NCBI GenBank assembly: GCA_907165275.2
Contig: OU015670.1
Coordinates: 4,863,501-4,927,500, forward strand
Source: Zygaena filipendulae
Lineage: Eukaryota; Arthropoda; Insecta; Lepidoptera; Zygaenidae
Direction: 5' to 3'
DNA length: 64,000 nt
Positions 13,001 through 25,000 of the stretch are shown here, in pieces. A program made the translations under genes and the position numbers. The notes under the pieces are model-generated. The model was not told the origin of the DNA and made no database searches. It worked only from the letters and a program-made list of their open reading frames with translations. Numbering within the stretch: position 1 is the stretch's first letter; every line of letters begins with the position of its first letter.

Positions 13001-16000
13001 TTTCGCAATAACGGTGAGTGGCCTTTTTTAGAAGTGGTTAACAAACCCAACGGAATAATATCATATTGTGATAATAAATAGTAAACATTAAGGAATTCAA
13101 GAAAGCATAGGAACGGCGGCTTGCCTCCCGATCCAAGTGATTGAACGTAGACTCCTTCGTTAGGCATAACGGTGATAGAGGACAACGCCTTCGACGGAGC
13201 CGCCAGCGTGCAGGAACTGCTGCTGGACGGCAACCAGCTGGAAACTGTCACGGATAAGATGTTCTTCGGCCTGCACAGCCTGACCACACTGTGAGTTCTC
13301 CAAAAGATCATGTAGCAAAGCAACATTACAGCAATTCGTTTGCTAAACTCCTAACAACCAATTATCAATTCCGCTGAAAGTCGAATTTGCAAAAAGAATC
13401 TTCAAAAAGGCCTATTAATAACTACTTATAAGCCTTTTTTTCCCTGCTGAAAATTCGATAAAACAGCTTTAAGTTCCTCTAAATCTATGACAATACATAA
13501 ATTTATACATCGCTTCTCTTCCAGTTCTTTGAACGACAACAAAATAAGATGCATCACGCCGGGAGCATTCGACCATTTGACAGTTCTGACGACCCTGTGA
13601 GTAATCTGTGGAACTTCCTTGGTGTATCTATGATAAATGTATGAATGTAAGTTATTTAGTGTGTTAATTGAAACCTGACATTTATTGAAGGAGGATGGAC
13701 CTACGTATAAAAGCTTAATTATGATGTTAATTTTTGACGTAATTATCTAATAAATTACTTTATAATGCGGTACTCTGAAATTGACATGCCACAGATCACA
13801 TCTTTAGGTCATTCATCGCAATTTTCCTCTGTACCTACTGTCAACGATGCGCTAATGGATCATACCTAAAGGTCATTCATCTGCAAGTCCTGCAGCTCCA
13901 ACAACCACACATTGCTTGAGACTCTTCTATGTTATTTATGACAACATGACACTTTCTAATCTTTAAGTTACTAACGGCCGCACTCAGAGTCAACTTTAAT
14001 GATTACTTAGTTAAGTATAGATTTTTAAAACAAAACTGCCGCAATCAGACAAGTTTAATTAAGTAATGTTAATTGGCATTTAACTAATTAAGTTACATCT
14101 CATTAAATGACAATTAACATTAATTTACTGAACGTCTCTGATTGCGGCAGTTTTGTTTTAAAAATCTATACTTAACTAAGTAATCATTAAAGTCGACTCT
14201 GAGTGCGGCGGTAAATAAATTAAAAACAACAAAAATAAAGTAGGTGCTTACTACCGCAGCAACCTGGAGCGCAACCCCCTGGCGTGCTCGTGCCACGTGT
14301 CGTGGCTGGCGGGCTGGCTGCGCGCGCGCCGCCTCGCGCCCGCCGCCGCCTGCGCCGCGCCGCCCGCGCTGCGCGGCGCGCTGCTGCTGCACCTCGAGCC
14401 GCAGCACTTCAAGTGCACCCGTGAGTGTGCGCCCAGCCCACCCAGCCAAGTTCACTATCTATAATGGGGATGTTGACTACTTTTAAAAATCAAAATTCTA
14501 ATTATTCCGTCAATTAGAAAATAAAAAAAACAATAGACACGTATTTTTTGCTTTTTCAAATAAATTAAAATATACAGAGATAGAGCGCATTAAAGTTTAG
14601 GGTGAGGGGGTCGTGACGTCACTAACCGCTAAAACCGCCATACAAACTGTCCGGATACTGACGTCACGCGAAATTTCAACTCAATTTATCGCCGTTATTT
14701 TTTGATTACGCAAAAAAAGAAAAAATACGTGTCCAATATTGTTTATTAATCTACAAGACGGACAAAAAAAATTAGTCAACATGCCCATTGTTATCGCTAT
14801 AGAAAACTAAGGAACGTATAGTCATGTCAGGTCAAAATTGTCAAAATTTAGTTTTGCGTGACCACCTGACGTAATGATAAAATTCGTTAGTTTTCTATTT
14901 GTTAACCGCTATAGATTGTTAACTTGGTTAAGGGGACTGGCATGCTCGCACCATGCACGAATTCCTTGTCCCGCACGCGAATAACTCAACCCACGCACGA
15001 GTCACTAGTCCCACGTGCGGATCACTTGTCCCAGGGTCGAGTCTTTTGTCCCGCTGGCTGGTAACTTATCCCACGCGCGAGGGACGTGCCCCAAGCACGT
15101 CTCACTTGTCTCACGTATTAAGGATGCGTGAGACAAGGGACTCGACTTGTCCTTAATTTTAAATCACTACTCCCGACTACGAGTCATCAATCCCATGCGC
15201 CGGTAACTTATCCCACGCAAGAGTCATTTGCCCCACGCGTCACGTGCAAATCCCTCATTCCGCACTTTAATCACATCGCCATATTAGTTCTGTACAATCG
15301 TTGTCTGTATTTATTTAACAATGTGTACATTTTGACCGACCCCAGCTGAAGACGAGGGCTGCCTCTCGCCCGACTACTGCCCCGAGAAGTGCACGTGCAC
15401 GGGCACGGTGGTGCGGTGCGCGCGCGCACAGCTGACAGCCCTGCCCGATAACATACCGAAACAGACCACTGAGCTGTGAGTATTGAGAAATATACTATTC
15501 TACAAAGTCTAGGGAGCGTATTGAAAAGCAACCTATCTCCTAGTCCAAGAACTAAATTACTCGTGACAATATACGAAATAGGAGCTCCACGCGGTTCCAC
15601 TCACTTTTTACAATATGTTCAGTAGAGAGAGGTTACCGGGGGGAGGGGGGAGAAAACAATTTTTTTCTTCTTTATCTATAAGTACTACTATTATTATAAA
15701 GAGGTAAATTTTATGAAATTATGTCGTTGTAGGGAGTAATCTCTGGATCTACTGAACCGATTTTGAAAATTCTTTCACTTATAGGAAGCTAAGATAGTCC
15801 TGAGTGACATAGGGTACTTTTATCCCGGAATTCCTACGGGAACTCCGAAAATACCGCTGGTGAAACCGCGAGCATTGTTAGTAATATTATAATAGTATAG
15901 CTAACTTTTCCATGAACTCATAGGCTACCTAAAAGACTTCAAAATCGGTCGTCAAGAACCTTCTTTTTTCGAATACCTTTACTATGTTTCGATTGAAGAA

Positions 16001-19000
16001 TCGGGCGATTCGAAGTTGCTCTCTATCAGGAGAATTCCCGATAGAGTGCGGTCGCGGTGCAGCTCTCTGCTCTCTCCTTACTACGTCTTCGTTGACAGTT
16101 ACCTGGAGTCGAACGAGATCACCAGCATCGCGCCGGAGCAGGTCCGCCACCTCACGCAGCTGGTGCGCCTGGACCTGTCCAACAACAAGATAGACGTGCT
16201 CGCCAACGACACGTTCGAGGCGCTCGCCAAGCTCTCCACGCTCATAGTCAGCTACAACAAGCTGAGATGCGTTCAGGTTAGTGTGGTTATAAAGGAAAAA
16301 ACAGTGCCGTCTAGGGGCAAAGCCGCAAAGCTTTACACGCAAGGCATGGAAACAGTTCCCGGTTCCCGAACGTACGTATAAAAGCTTTGCTACAAAAAAA
16401 TATTTATTGGACCGCACTTATAAGTTTTTTTTTTTTTAATTTATTAAGCAAAACGACGACGAATTATAGTGTCGTGCCTGTCGCTGTAGAAATGATAGCC
16501 ATGTAACCGTATGAAGAGCACGCATAGCGATGCAATTTTGCGGGTGGTGGAACCACCTAGACGTCTCGTAGTTTGTCGTGATTTGGCGCTGTTCGATGCA
16601 TATATTCAATCGTTTTTTCATTACTCATGCTCGGAAAGTAGGTCTGAAGTTGCCTGAGAAGCGGGTTGAAAGTAACCCTTTTCAGCCCTAGGGAGAATCG
16701 CTTTCAACTGACAACTGTCAAATTATTAAAAAAAAAACTAGGTCTTCACATTTCTATTGAACCATGTTTCAACTTTCTATACAGCCAGCGCGATGTAAAA
16801 TTGAAATAACGTAAAGTTTAAGTAGGTATTAATTAAAATAAAATTCACTCACTTTTTCTTAAGCTAATTCCTATTTATATTTTTTATTTCCTTTAATTAA
16901 TACTTAATAATTAAAGAAAATATTTTTTTTAGGTCGCCACAATGTAAATAAAAAATACTGGTTGAATACAAAACAAGCTAGCCGGCCAAAGAAAAAGAAA
17001 TAGGTGGGAAAGTGTCAAGCGACTATCCGATCTTCACTCATTTTTTCTTTAGCTAATTCCTATTTTTATTTTGACTTTCCTTGCATTCGTAATGAAAAGC
17101 ACAGTGTTACCCTCGGGAGAAAGTAACTTATTTAGTGCCTCGAACTATTGGCGCCCTCGCTACGCTCGGGCGCCAAACCCCGTCTCGGCACTAAATGAGT
17201 TACTTTCACCCCTTGGATAACAATGTACTATTTCAGTACTCATACTCGGAAAGTAGGTCTGAAGTTGCCTGAGAAGCGGGTTGAAAGTAACACTTTTCAG
17301 CCCTAAGGAGAATCGCTTTCAACTGTCAGCTGGATACTGCAGAAACTCAAGTTTTTATGTCATAGGGGGCATACCTACTTACTGGCCAGTAGCACACCTA
17401 ATGGTTGATTTACACACATCAAAAGTGTCTAGGGATCAAGCATTTTTATGCGGATTTCTTGAGATTGAGATGTGGCTTTGTAAGAAATTTATGATTTTAT
17501 AAATTTATATGGATCCTTTTTGGTGCATTACATAATTTGAAGCAGGAACTGTCAATCAAATTCGAGTAAAAGATGAAAATCAGCTGTCAATATTTTTCCT
17601 ATAAAAACATACAACGCATTGAAGACATTATTAGTGCTACTGTTTCCCTACTACTGATTAAAACCAACGTTATTATGGAGCGGCGACGTCATTTAAGCAG
17701 GGAAGAAATGCTCAGAGCCGTGGGAATGATAGAAGCTGGTTCCCGGCAACATACTGTGGCTTTAGCTCTGAATACAAGTCAGAGTGTTATCAGTCGACTT
17801 TGGAGACGTTACCGAAGCACTGGTACCGTGGCTGAGCGCCATGGAGGACGGTATCGCTGCACCACACGGAGACAAGACCGATACATTCAAATCTTAACTC
17901 GAAGAGCTCCAACAATAACCGCCATGATGTTAGCCGTGAGGCTTCATCACTCTTCAGGGAACTTAATTAGCGACCAAACAGTCAGAAACCGCTTGCATGA
18001 AGTGAACCTTCATTCCCGAAGACCGCTACGGGTACCACCTATAGCAATGCACAATCGTAGGATTCGATATCAATGGGCTCTTGAACACAGAAATTGGGCA
18101 GAAGAACAATGGCGTTTCGTGTGCTTTTCTGATGAGTCTCGTTTTGGTATGAGACCGGATACAAGACGTATACGACACTGGAGAACCCCTGGACGCCAAC
18201 AGCGATTAAAATCCTGCCAGGAAGTCCATCCTTATAGTGGTGGAACCATCATGGTATGGGCGGGTATTTGGATCGGCGGAAGAACTGAGTTGATTTGGAT
18301 CAGAGGCAACCTCAACGCTCAAATTTATGCTGAGACGATTGTATCAGACGTCATCGTTCCTCTACAAGTGCAAATCGGTCCCTTATTTCAGTTAATGCAT
18401 GATAATGCACGACCGCACACCGCAAGAGTTGTAAGACAGACTCTCGCCGCAGCTAACATCAATGTCCTGCCCTGGCCTGCTCAGTCGCCAGACTTGAACC
18501 CAATTGAGCATGCATGGGATATGCTACAGAGAAGAGCTCTGCCGAATATGGAGGGTATCCAGTCGCAAGAAGACCTTTTTTTGTTGTTGGAACGAACATG
18601 GGCGGCCATTCCACAGCGTGATTTGGATGAACTCATTTTGAGTATGCCAAACCGATGTTCTTGTGTTGTTAGTGTTCGCGGTAGAAACACGGATTATTAA
18701 TTGTTTAAGTTACCCAATAAAATTTTAAAGAAAACTGTTATTTCAGTCTTTTTTTGGAACTTTAATGTTAGTGGTTCAAATGTCAAAAATCCCTTTATTA
18801 GGAAAATGGCAAATTTCTTTATTAATGCAAAGGTGACTTGGTTTATCGTTACTGTGACAAACGAAAACACTTTATTTGATGAATCCTTAAAGAAAATTTT
18901 AATTAATATCAATCAGGAGAAAAGTTATTGCAAAAATATATGTTGATCCCTAGACACTTTTGATGTGTGTATGTAAAATAAAATTCACTCATTTTTTTCT

Positions 19001-22000
19001 TTAGCTAATTCCTCTTTTTATTTTGACTTTCCTTGCATTCGTAATGAAAAGCACTGTCATCCTCGGGAGAAAGACTTATTTAGTCCCTCGATCTATTGGC
19101 GCCCGAGCATAGCGAACCCCGTCTCGGCACTAAATAAGTTACTTTCACCCCTAGGATAACAATGTACTATTGTGCTTCAATGTCGAACAAATATTTAATC
19201 ATGCTAACTAAACGCTCTATGTGTAATGTCCATGTCCCTATGGTATTTGCCTAATTTTATTGTAACGATCTACAGCGCGACGCCCTCAAAGGTCTGACGC
19301 AGCTGCGCGTGCTGTCGCTGCACGGCAACAACATATCGATGCTCGCCGATGGAGTCTTCCGCGATCTGGAATCCATATCGCACATGTGAGTTTTGCTCAA
19401 TTTCATAAAATATTACAAAGTCATATCAATGTAATAAATAATTATAACGCTCAAAAATATGTGTCCACTTCCACTTCATGAAAACTATATTCAAATCAAG
19501 ACATTTAAAAAAATCTCTTAATTAGGATTGGTTGGTCACTTCACTCACTCACTCACAATCACTTATAATCGTCAGCAGGTTCTCAAAAGTTATTAAAAAT
19601 TTACAGAGCTTTAAAACGGATTTAAATAAGTATGCAGACACACTGTTATAATAGAATCTAATTGCGTGTCAAAGAAACGAGTTTTGTAACGTATCGTATC
19701 GTTAACGTTCCGTCATGACAGCGCGATCGGCTCGAACCCGTGGCACTGCGACTGCTCGGCGCGCTGGCTGGCCGAGTGGGTGCAGTCGGCCGGCGAGTAC
19801 GTGGAGCCGGGCATCGCGCGCTGCGCCGACCCGCCGCCCATGCGCGACAAGCTGCTGCTCAGCACGCCGCCCGCCGCCTTCGTGTGCCAAGGTCAGTGGA
19901 ACACACACGTCTGGATATATCCGGACTTTTGACAATTCGTCCGGATTTGCCCGGATTCTTCGGATTTTGTCCGGATTCTTGGCCTGCTGTCCGGACGTGT
20001 TGCTTCTGGTCCGGATATACTTTCTGTATTTTTGCCTCCGGTGCGAATTCTTAAGGTTTTTTTCCCCGTTGGTCATCGTAAATAAAAAAATATTAAAGGC
20101 TTTATTAGAAACATCTTTACATAATATTATTGCAAACAAATAAAATCTTAATTCATATTATTAATGTTTATGCCCTTGATTGGATAAATGTAACTTGTTA
20201 AGTTTTATTACGTCTCTATCCTCTCTATCCCTCTCTATCTTATTCAATAATGTAATTGTTGTGTGTGTGTGTGTGTGTGTGCGTGTGTCGCGGTCCGCAG
20301 ACCCGCCGCCCGCGTGGGTGGTGTCGAAGTGCGACCGGTGCTACAACAACCCGTGCGCGAACGGCGGCTCGTGCTCGGCGACGCGGCGCGGCGGGTTCGC
20401 GTGCCGCTGCGCGCGCGGCTACCACGGCGACACGTGCCGGCTGCAGATCGACGCGTGCTACGGCTCCCCGTGCGCGCACGGCGCCTGCCGCCTGCTGGAG
20501 GAGGGCCGCTTCCAGTCAGTAACTATTAGTTATTACCCACTAGTGATGTGCCGGATATCCGTATCCGCGGATAGCCGAGGGAGAAGAAATATCGGGAAAG
20601 ATAACTTGTTATATACGTATAAAAGCGTTTCAAGCGGGTGAAACCGCGGGGCACAGCTAGTAGAAAATAAAGTTCATCTTCAATCTTTCGTGGTTGAATA
20701 TGGTTAACCATAGAACTTAGAAGAGTGGGACTCTTCAAAGTTCTAAAGCCTTAACCATAGAAAAAAAACTGTCTGACAAGCGTGAACTGTGAAGCGAGTC
20801 TAATTGTTTGATTTTGGAATTGGAACCACTGAGCAAATAGCCAAATAATCACTACGTTTTAAGAGTAGGCACTTCCATACTAATCGCTGAGAGCATTTCG
20901 TGCCAACCATACCAATGCAAATTGCAATGTATGACGCGGCCATAGAAATTTGGTTAAGTTTTCCAAAGTTGTTAAAGAAGTTCGCGCATAAATCCATAGT
21001 AACTTTTGGTTCAAGGGAGTGTCGCTGGCCCGTTTGGAACTGGAAGATGGGAATTGGAACTAGTTTTTTTTATAAAGTTTATTTTAAATCATAATGTTAA
21101 TGAACTTTGTACTACAACATACAAGTTCAACTCAAAAATACATAGGAATCGAACCCACGACCTTTATTGGTCGGTTAATGTTAAGCGAATACGCCTTTCG
21201 TGTCATAAAATTTACGGAGACAAAACCATAGCTTGTATTATTACGAGTGAGTGACATCTGTGTTCGAATAGTGAAGATGTAAGTTTACCGTCATCTATGT
21301 ATATAGGTGGCGCTGTAATATAAACTGATACAAGTAGTACAAAAATGTACATTTGTACGTACCGTTTCTTTTATATGTGGTAAAAGTTACAATTGATTAT
21401 ATTTTATATATTTATATTGATTATATTTACCCTATTTTACAATCAGAACTTGGGAGACTTGGCAACCAACTTTACATGAAATATATTTGGTGGGATTTAT
21501 TTATTTTTGGCAGCGGGATTTTATTTATTTTTGGGCTATATTTATGCACCCATTTCATTAAATAAATAAATGTTAATAACAAGAAATTAATCATATCAAA
21601 AAATAAATTACACTTCCTAGCCTACACACCTTTCTGTCATTTTTATCTTTAGGAAATACCCTACACTAGAGGTTTTGATGGTCATTCAGTTACAAAATCG
21701 ACGCATTAGATGTCAGTAAAGCTGAAACCCTTAACGTTGAATAATTGATACCTACTGGTAACATCTTATCATGAGAATTTCAGCTTTTAGCATGACGGGT
21801 TAAAAATAGGATCAACACACAAGGATAATATTATTCCTTTAGCTTGTCTTGGCCGGAGCACTGCCGTGCCTCCAAATAGCAAAGTTTAACATCCGACTGT
21901 AAAAAGTGTAGCAAAGCGGCGAACAACGAAGTTTAAGTTTTAAATTAAAAGTTCAAATTATCCACTTGTACCGCTATCACCTCACGAAGTTGACAGGAGC

Positions 22001-25000
22001 TAGAAACTGTCGTTTCTTTACGTAGCTTAGGTAGTAGAGTATTTACTCTGAGGTAGTAGTAATATCATCTAATATTCACTGTCGTAAGTATTGCCATTTC
22101 AGTTTCTGCAATGACAGATTTACCAACAGATTAAGGCTGGAGCCTAGAGCGGCAGATTTTAGGGGCGACAAACTTGGGGCTATAATTTTGTAAAAATAAT
22201 ATATGAACTGACACATCGATCCCCAATTTCACAATCATAAAGTTACAATTTCATTGACAAAAAAATCATGAACTAGGCTATCGAATTGTACTGTAATTGT
22301 GGCTACTAGCAGCAAACGTGTTTTTTTTTTAAATCTGCCATTGAGTTTCTGTGAGAATAGGTTTCCATACCTACTATATTCGTTCGGCAGTTGCGCGTGC
22401 CAGGCCGGCTACACGGGCGTGCGGTGCGAGGTGGACATCGACGACTGCGCCGCCCACCGCTGCCAGAACAACGCCACCTGCATCGACCGGCTCGAGGGGT
22501 ACACGTGCAAGTGTGCGCCCGGCTTTATGGGTGAGTGACTACCCCCTAAGTACTACCGCTAGCTAGAGTTGTAGATGTTATAGTGCCATTCTTCAGTGAA
22601 AAAGAAAATCCGACTAGTAACGCCATCTAGTGAAATATGACAAAACTATAAATAAATAATATTTGTGACAAAATGTATAGCAATAAGTAGAAACCAAAAC
22701 TGCCTAGCACGGTTTTCAATATTTACCTATTTAGTAATTTTACAAGTTTTAGTCAAAAGAATCGTGTTTACAATCCAGCAATCAATTTTGTTTATATGAG
22801 TTAGAATATTTTTTTGTTAATTAGTTTAATGCAATACCACTAGATGGCGTTACTAATCGAACACTCGGCTCTAACCTGACATGACTGTCGCAGGGGAGCT
22901 CTGCGAGCGCAAGATCCCGTTCTGCACGGCGGAGTTCAACCCGTGCGCGAACGGCGCCGCGTGCAGCGACCACGGCTCGCACTACACGTGCGCGTGCCCG
23001 CGCGGCTACTCGGGACAGAACTGCACCGTCAACGCGGACGACTGCGTCAACCACATGTGCCAGGTCGGTGGGGTGGGGGTGGCGGTCACTGTGATGGTCA
23101 GTGATGATGGCTGTGGCGGTTAAAAGAGGTGGATGTGGTGGTCAAATAGGGTAACTGTGAGGATCAGTGGAGTTAGCTGTGTTGGTCAGAGGGGTCAAAG
23201 TTAGCGGCAATGTTTGGCTGCAGTTCAACTTTTTGGTGTACCTACTGTACATCTTAACAAAAACTTTGAATTTATTTGAAAATAGCAGACCTATCTACAT
23301 ACCGGTACGGTACTCCCACATAAACTTTTACCTCCTTTTCAACCCTTCACCAGAGGACAGAGGGGGGGGGGGGGGGGGTTAAAAGTAACGAAAACATCAC
23401 GTGATTAGTGAACGACCCGCAAGGCAAGGGGATATAATATGCTGATGTGTTCTAATGGTTCGTGTGTTCCCGCCCGCCAGAACGGCGCGACGTGCGTGGA
23501 CGGGCTGGACGAGTACACGTGCGCGTGCGCCGGCGGGCACGCGGGCCGCTACTGCGAGGCGGGCCCGCTGGCCGCGCTGGGCACGTCCCCGTGCGCGCAC
23601 CACGACTGCGTGCACGGCGTGTGCTACCTGCCCGCCGCCGCCGCGCTCGCGCTGCAGGTGCGTAGGTACTGCGCCGGGCGCGCTGCACGCTGCCGCTGCT
23701 GATATCATGTGCACCTACAATAGATACTGTTTGTACACGTCATATGTATGTATGTATGTATGATGTATGTATATATGGTATGTGTATGTGTGTGTATATA
23801 TATATACTATATGTAACTATGCGTGTATGTATTTTATTGTGTCGGTATGTGTAGGATATGCATGTGTTTTAGTATGTATTTTATGTTTTAGTTATTAATT
23901 ATTAGTGTCTAGTATTAAGTATATTAATTATTGTTTTGTTTGCACACCCCATCTTCTATATCTCTCTGTCTACCCAATGGTTAACTGGTAGAGAATGCCG
24001 CAAGGCATTAAGTTCGCCATTTGTACACACTGTGCAATAAAGAATAAATAAATAAATAAATAAATACACGTGTATAGCGTGCAGTGTGCTGCGTGCAGCG
24101 TACTAACGCATGCAATGCATTGCGTATACCGTCAAGAGTCAAGACACATAATATCCCAAAAATAGAATGTTTTTTTTTTTTAATCCTTACTAAAATCCCT
24201 TAAGTAACCATTAAATCGACTCTGAGTGCGGCGGTTAGTCTTACAACATATAATATGTATATCTTAATTCAAATAATGAAATTAACATACATATATTACA
24301 ATTCGTTGTTTCGAAATCTACTACCTGTTAAGATTAAGACCTTATTAAGACCCTATTAAGACCTTCTTTTTTTAAATCAAACTTCAATGTACACAATCGC
24401 CTTTATATGTAGTTTGTTTTTTGTACAAAGTTACAAAGATTTTTACTGTACGTATGGTAGGTTATGTTTTAAAATAAAGCGGATGCGAAGAGCTTACAAT
24501 AATTGAATTGAACCTCAGTGGCTTGTCAGCAGGACGACATTATGATGGAGCGGCCGCTGCTCGCCGTCTCCAACGACTACCTGTGCAAGTGCGCCCCCGG
24601 CTACTCAGGTATTATTATCTATTGTTTACTAGCTGTTCCAAGAGATTGCAATTTGTATCCGCAATAATTTCGGAGTTCCTGCGCGAATTCCGGGATGAAA
24701 AGTGCTCTATGTCCTTTTCTGCACTCCTGACGACGTTTATGTGAAATTTCATGATGATCGGTTGAGCCGTTAAGGTGTGAATGCGTAACAAACAAATAAA
24801 CTCACATTTGCATTTATAACGTAGATGAACGTAGCAAGAATTTATACAATACAATTTTGATTGATATTGATAGGCTAGGCACTTAAGATTTTTTCTGTCA
24901 ATAATATCATATCTAAATGTGTTTTAGATACGATAAATTTTGATTTATTTGTAACTGTTTAACTATTTAAAGTCTGGAAAAGGAATGTATAAGCATCTCT

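Noticed and set aside
12865..13326. 153-codon minus-strand frame
   Set aside because: Lies antisense across slit exons 11 and 12 and their intron, with no recognisable motif.
15929..16417. 162-codon minus-strand frame
   Set aside because: Antisense of slit exon 16; Arg/Glu-rich low-information translation.
23397..23763. Multiple open frames of 67-105 codons around slit exon 22
   Set aside because: Only one frame gives EGF Cys spacing and joins its neighbours; the rest are composition artefacts.
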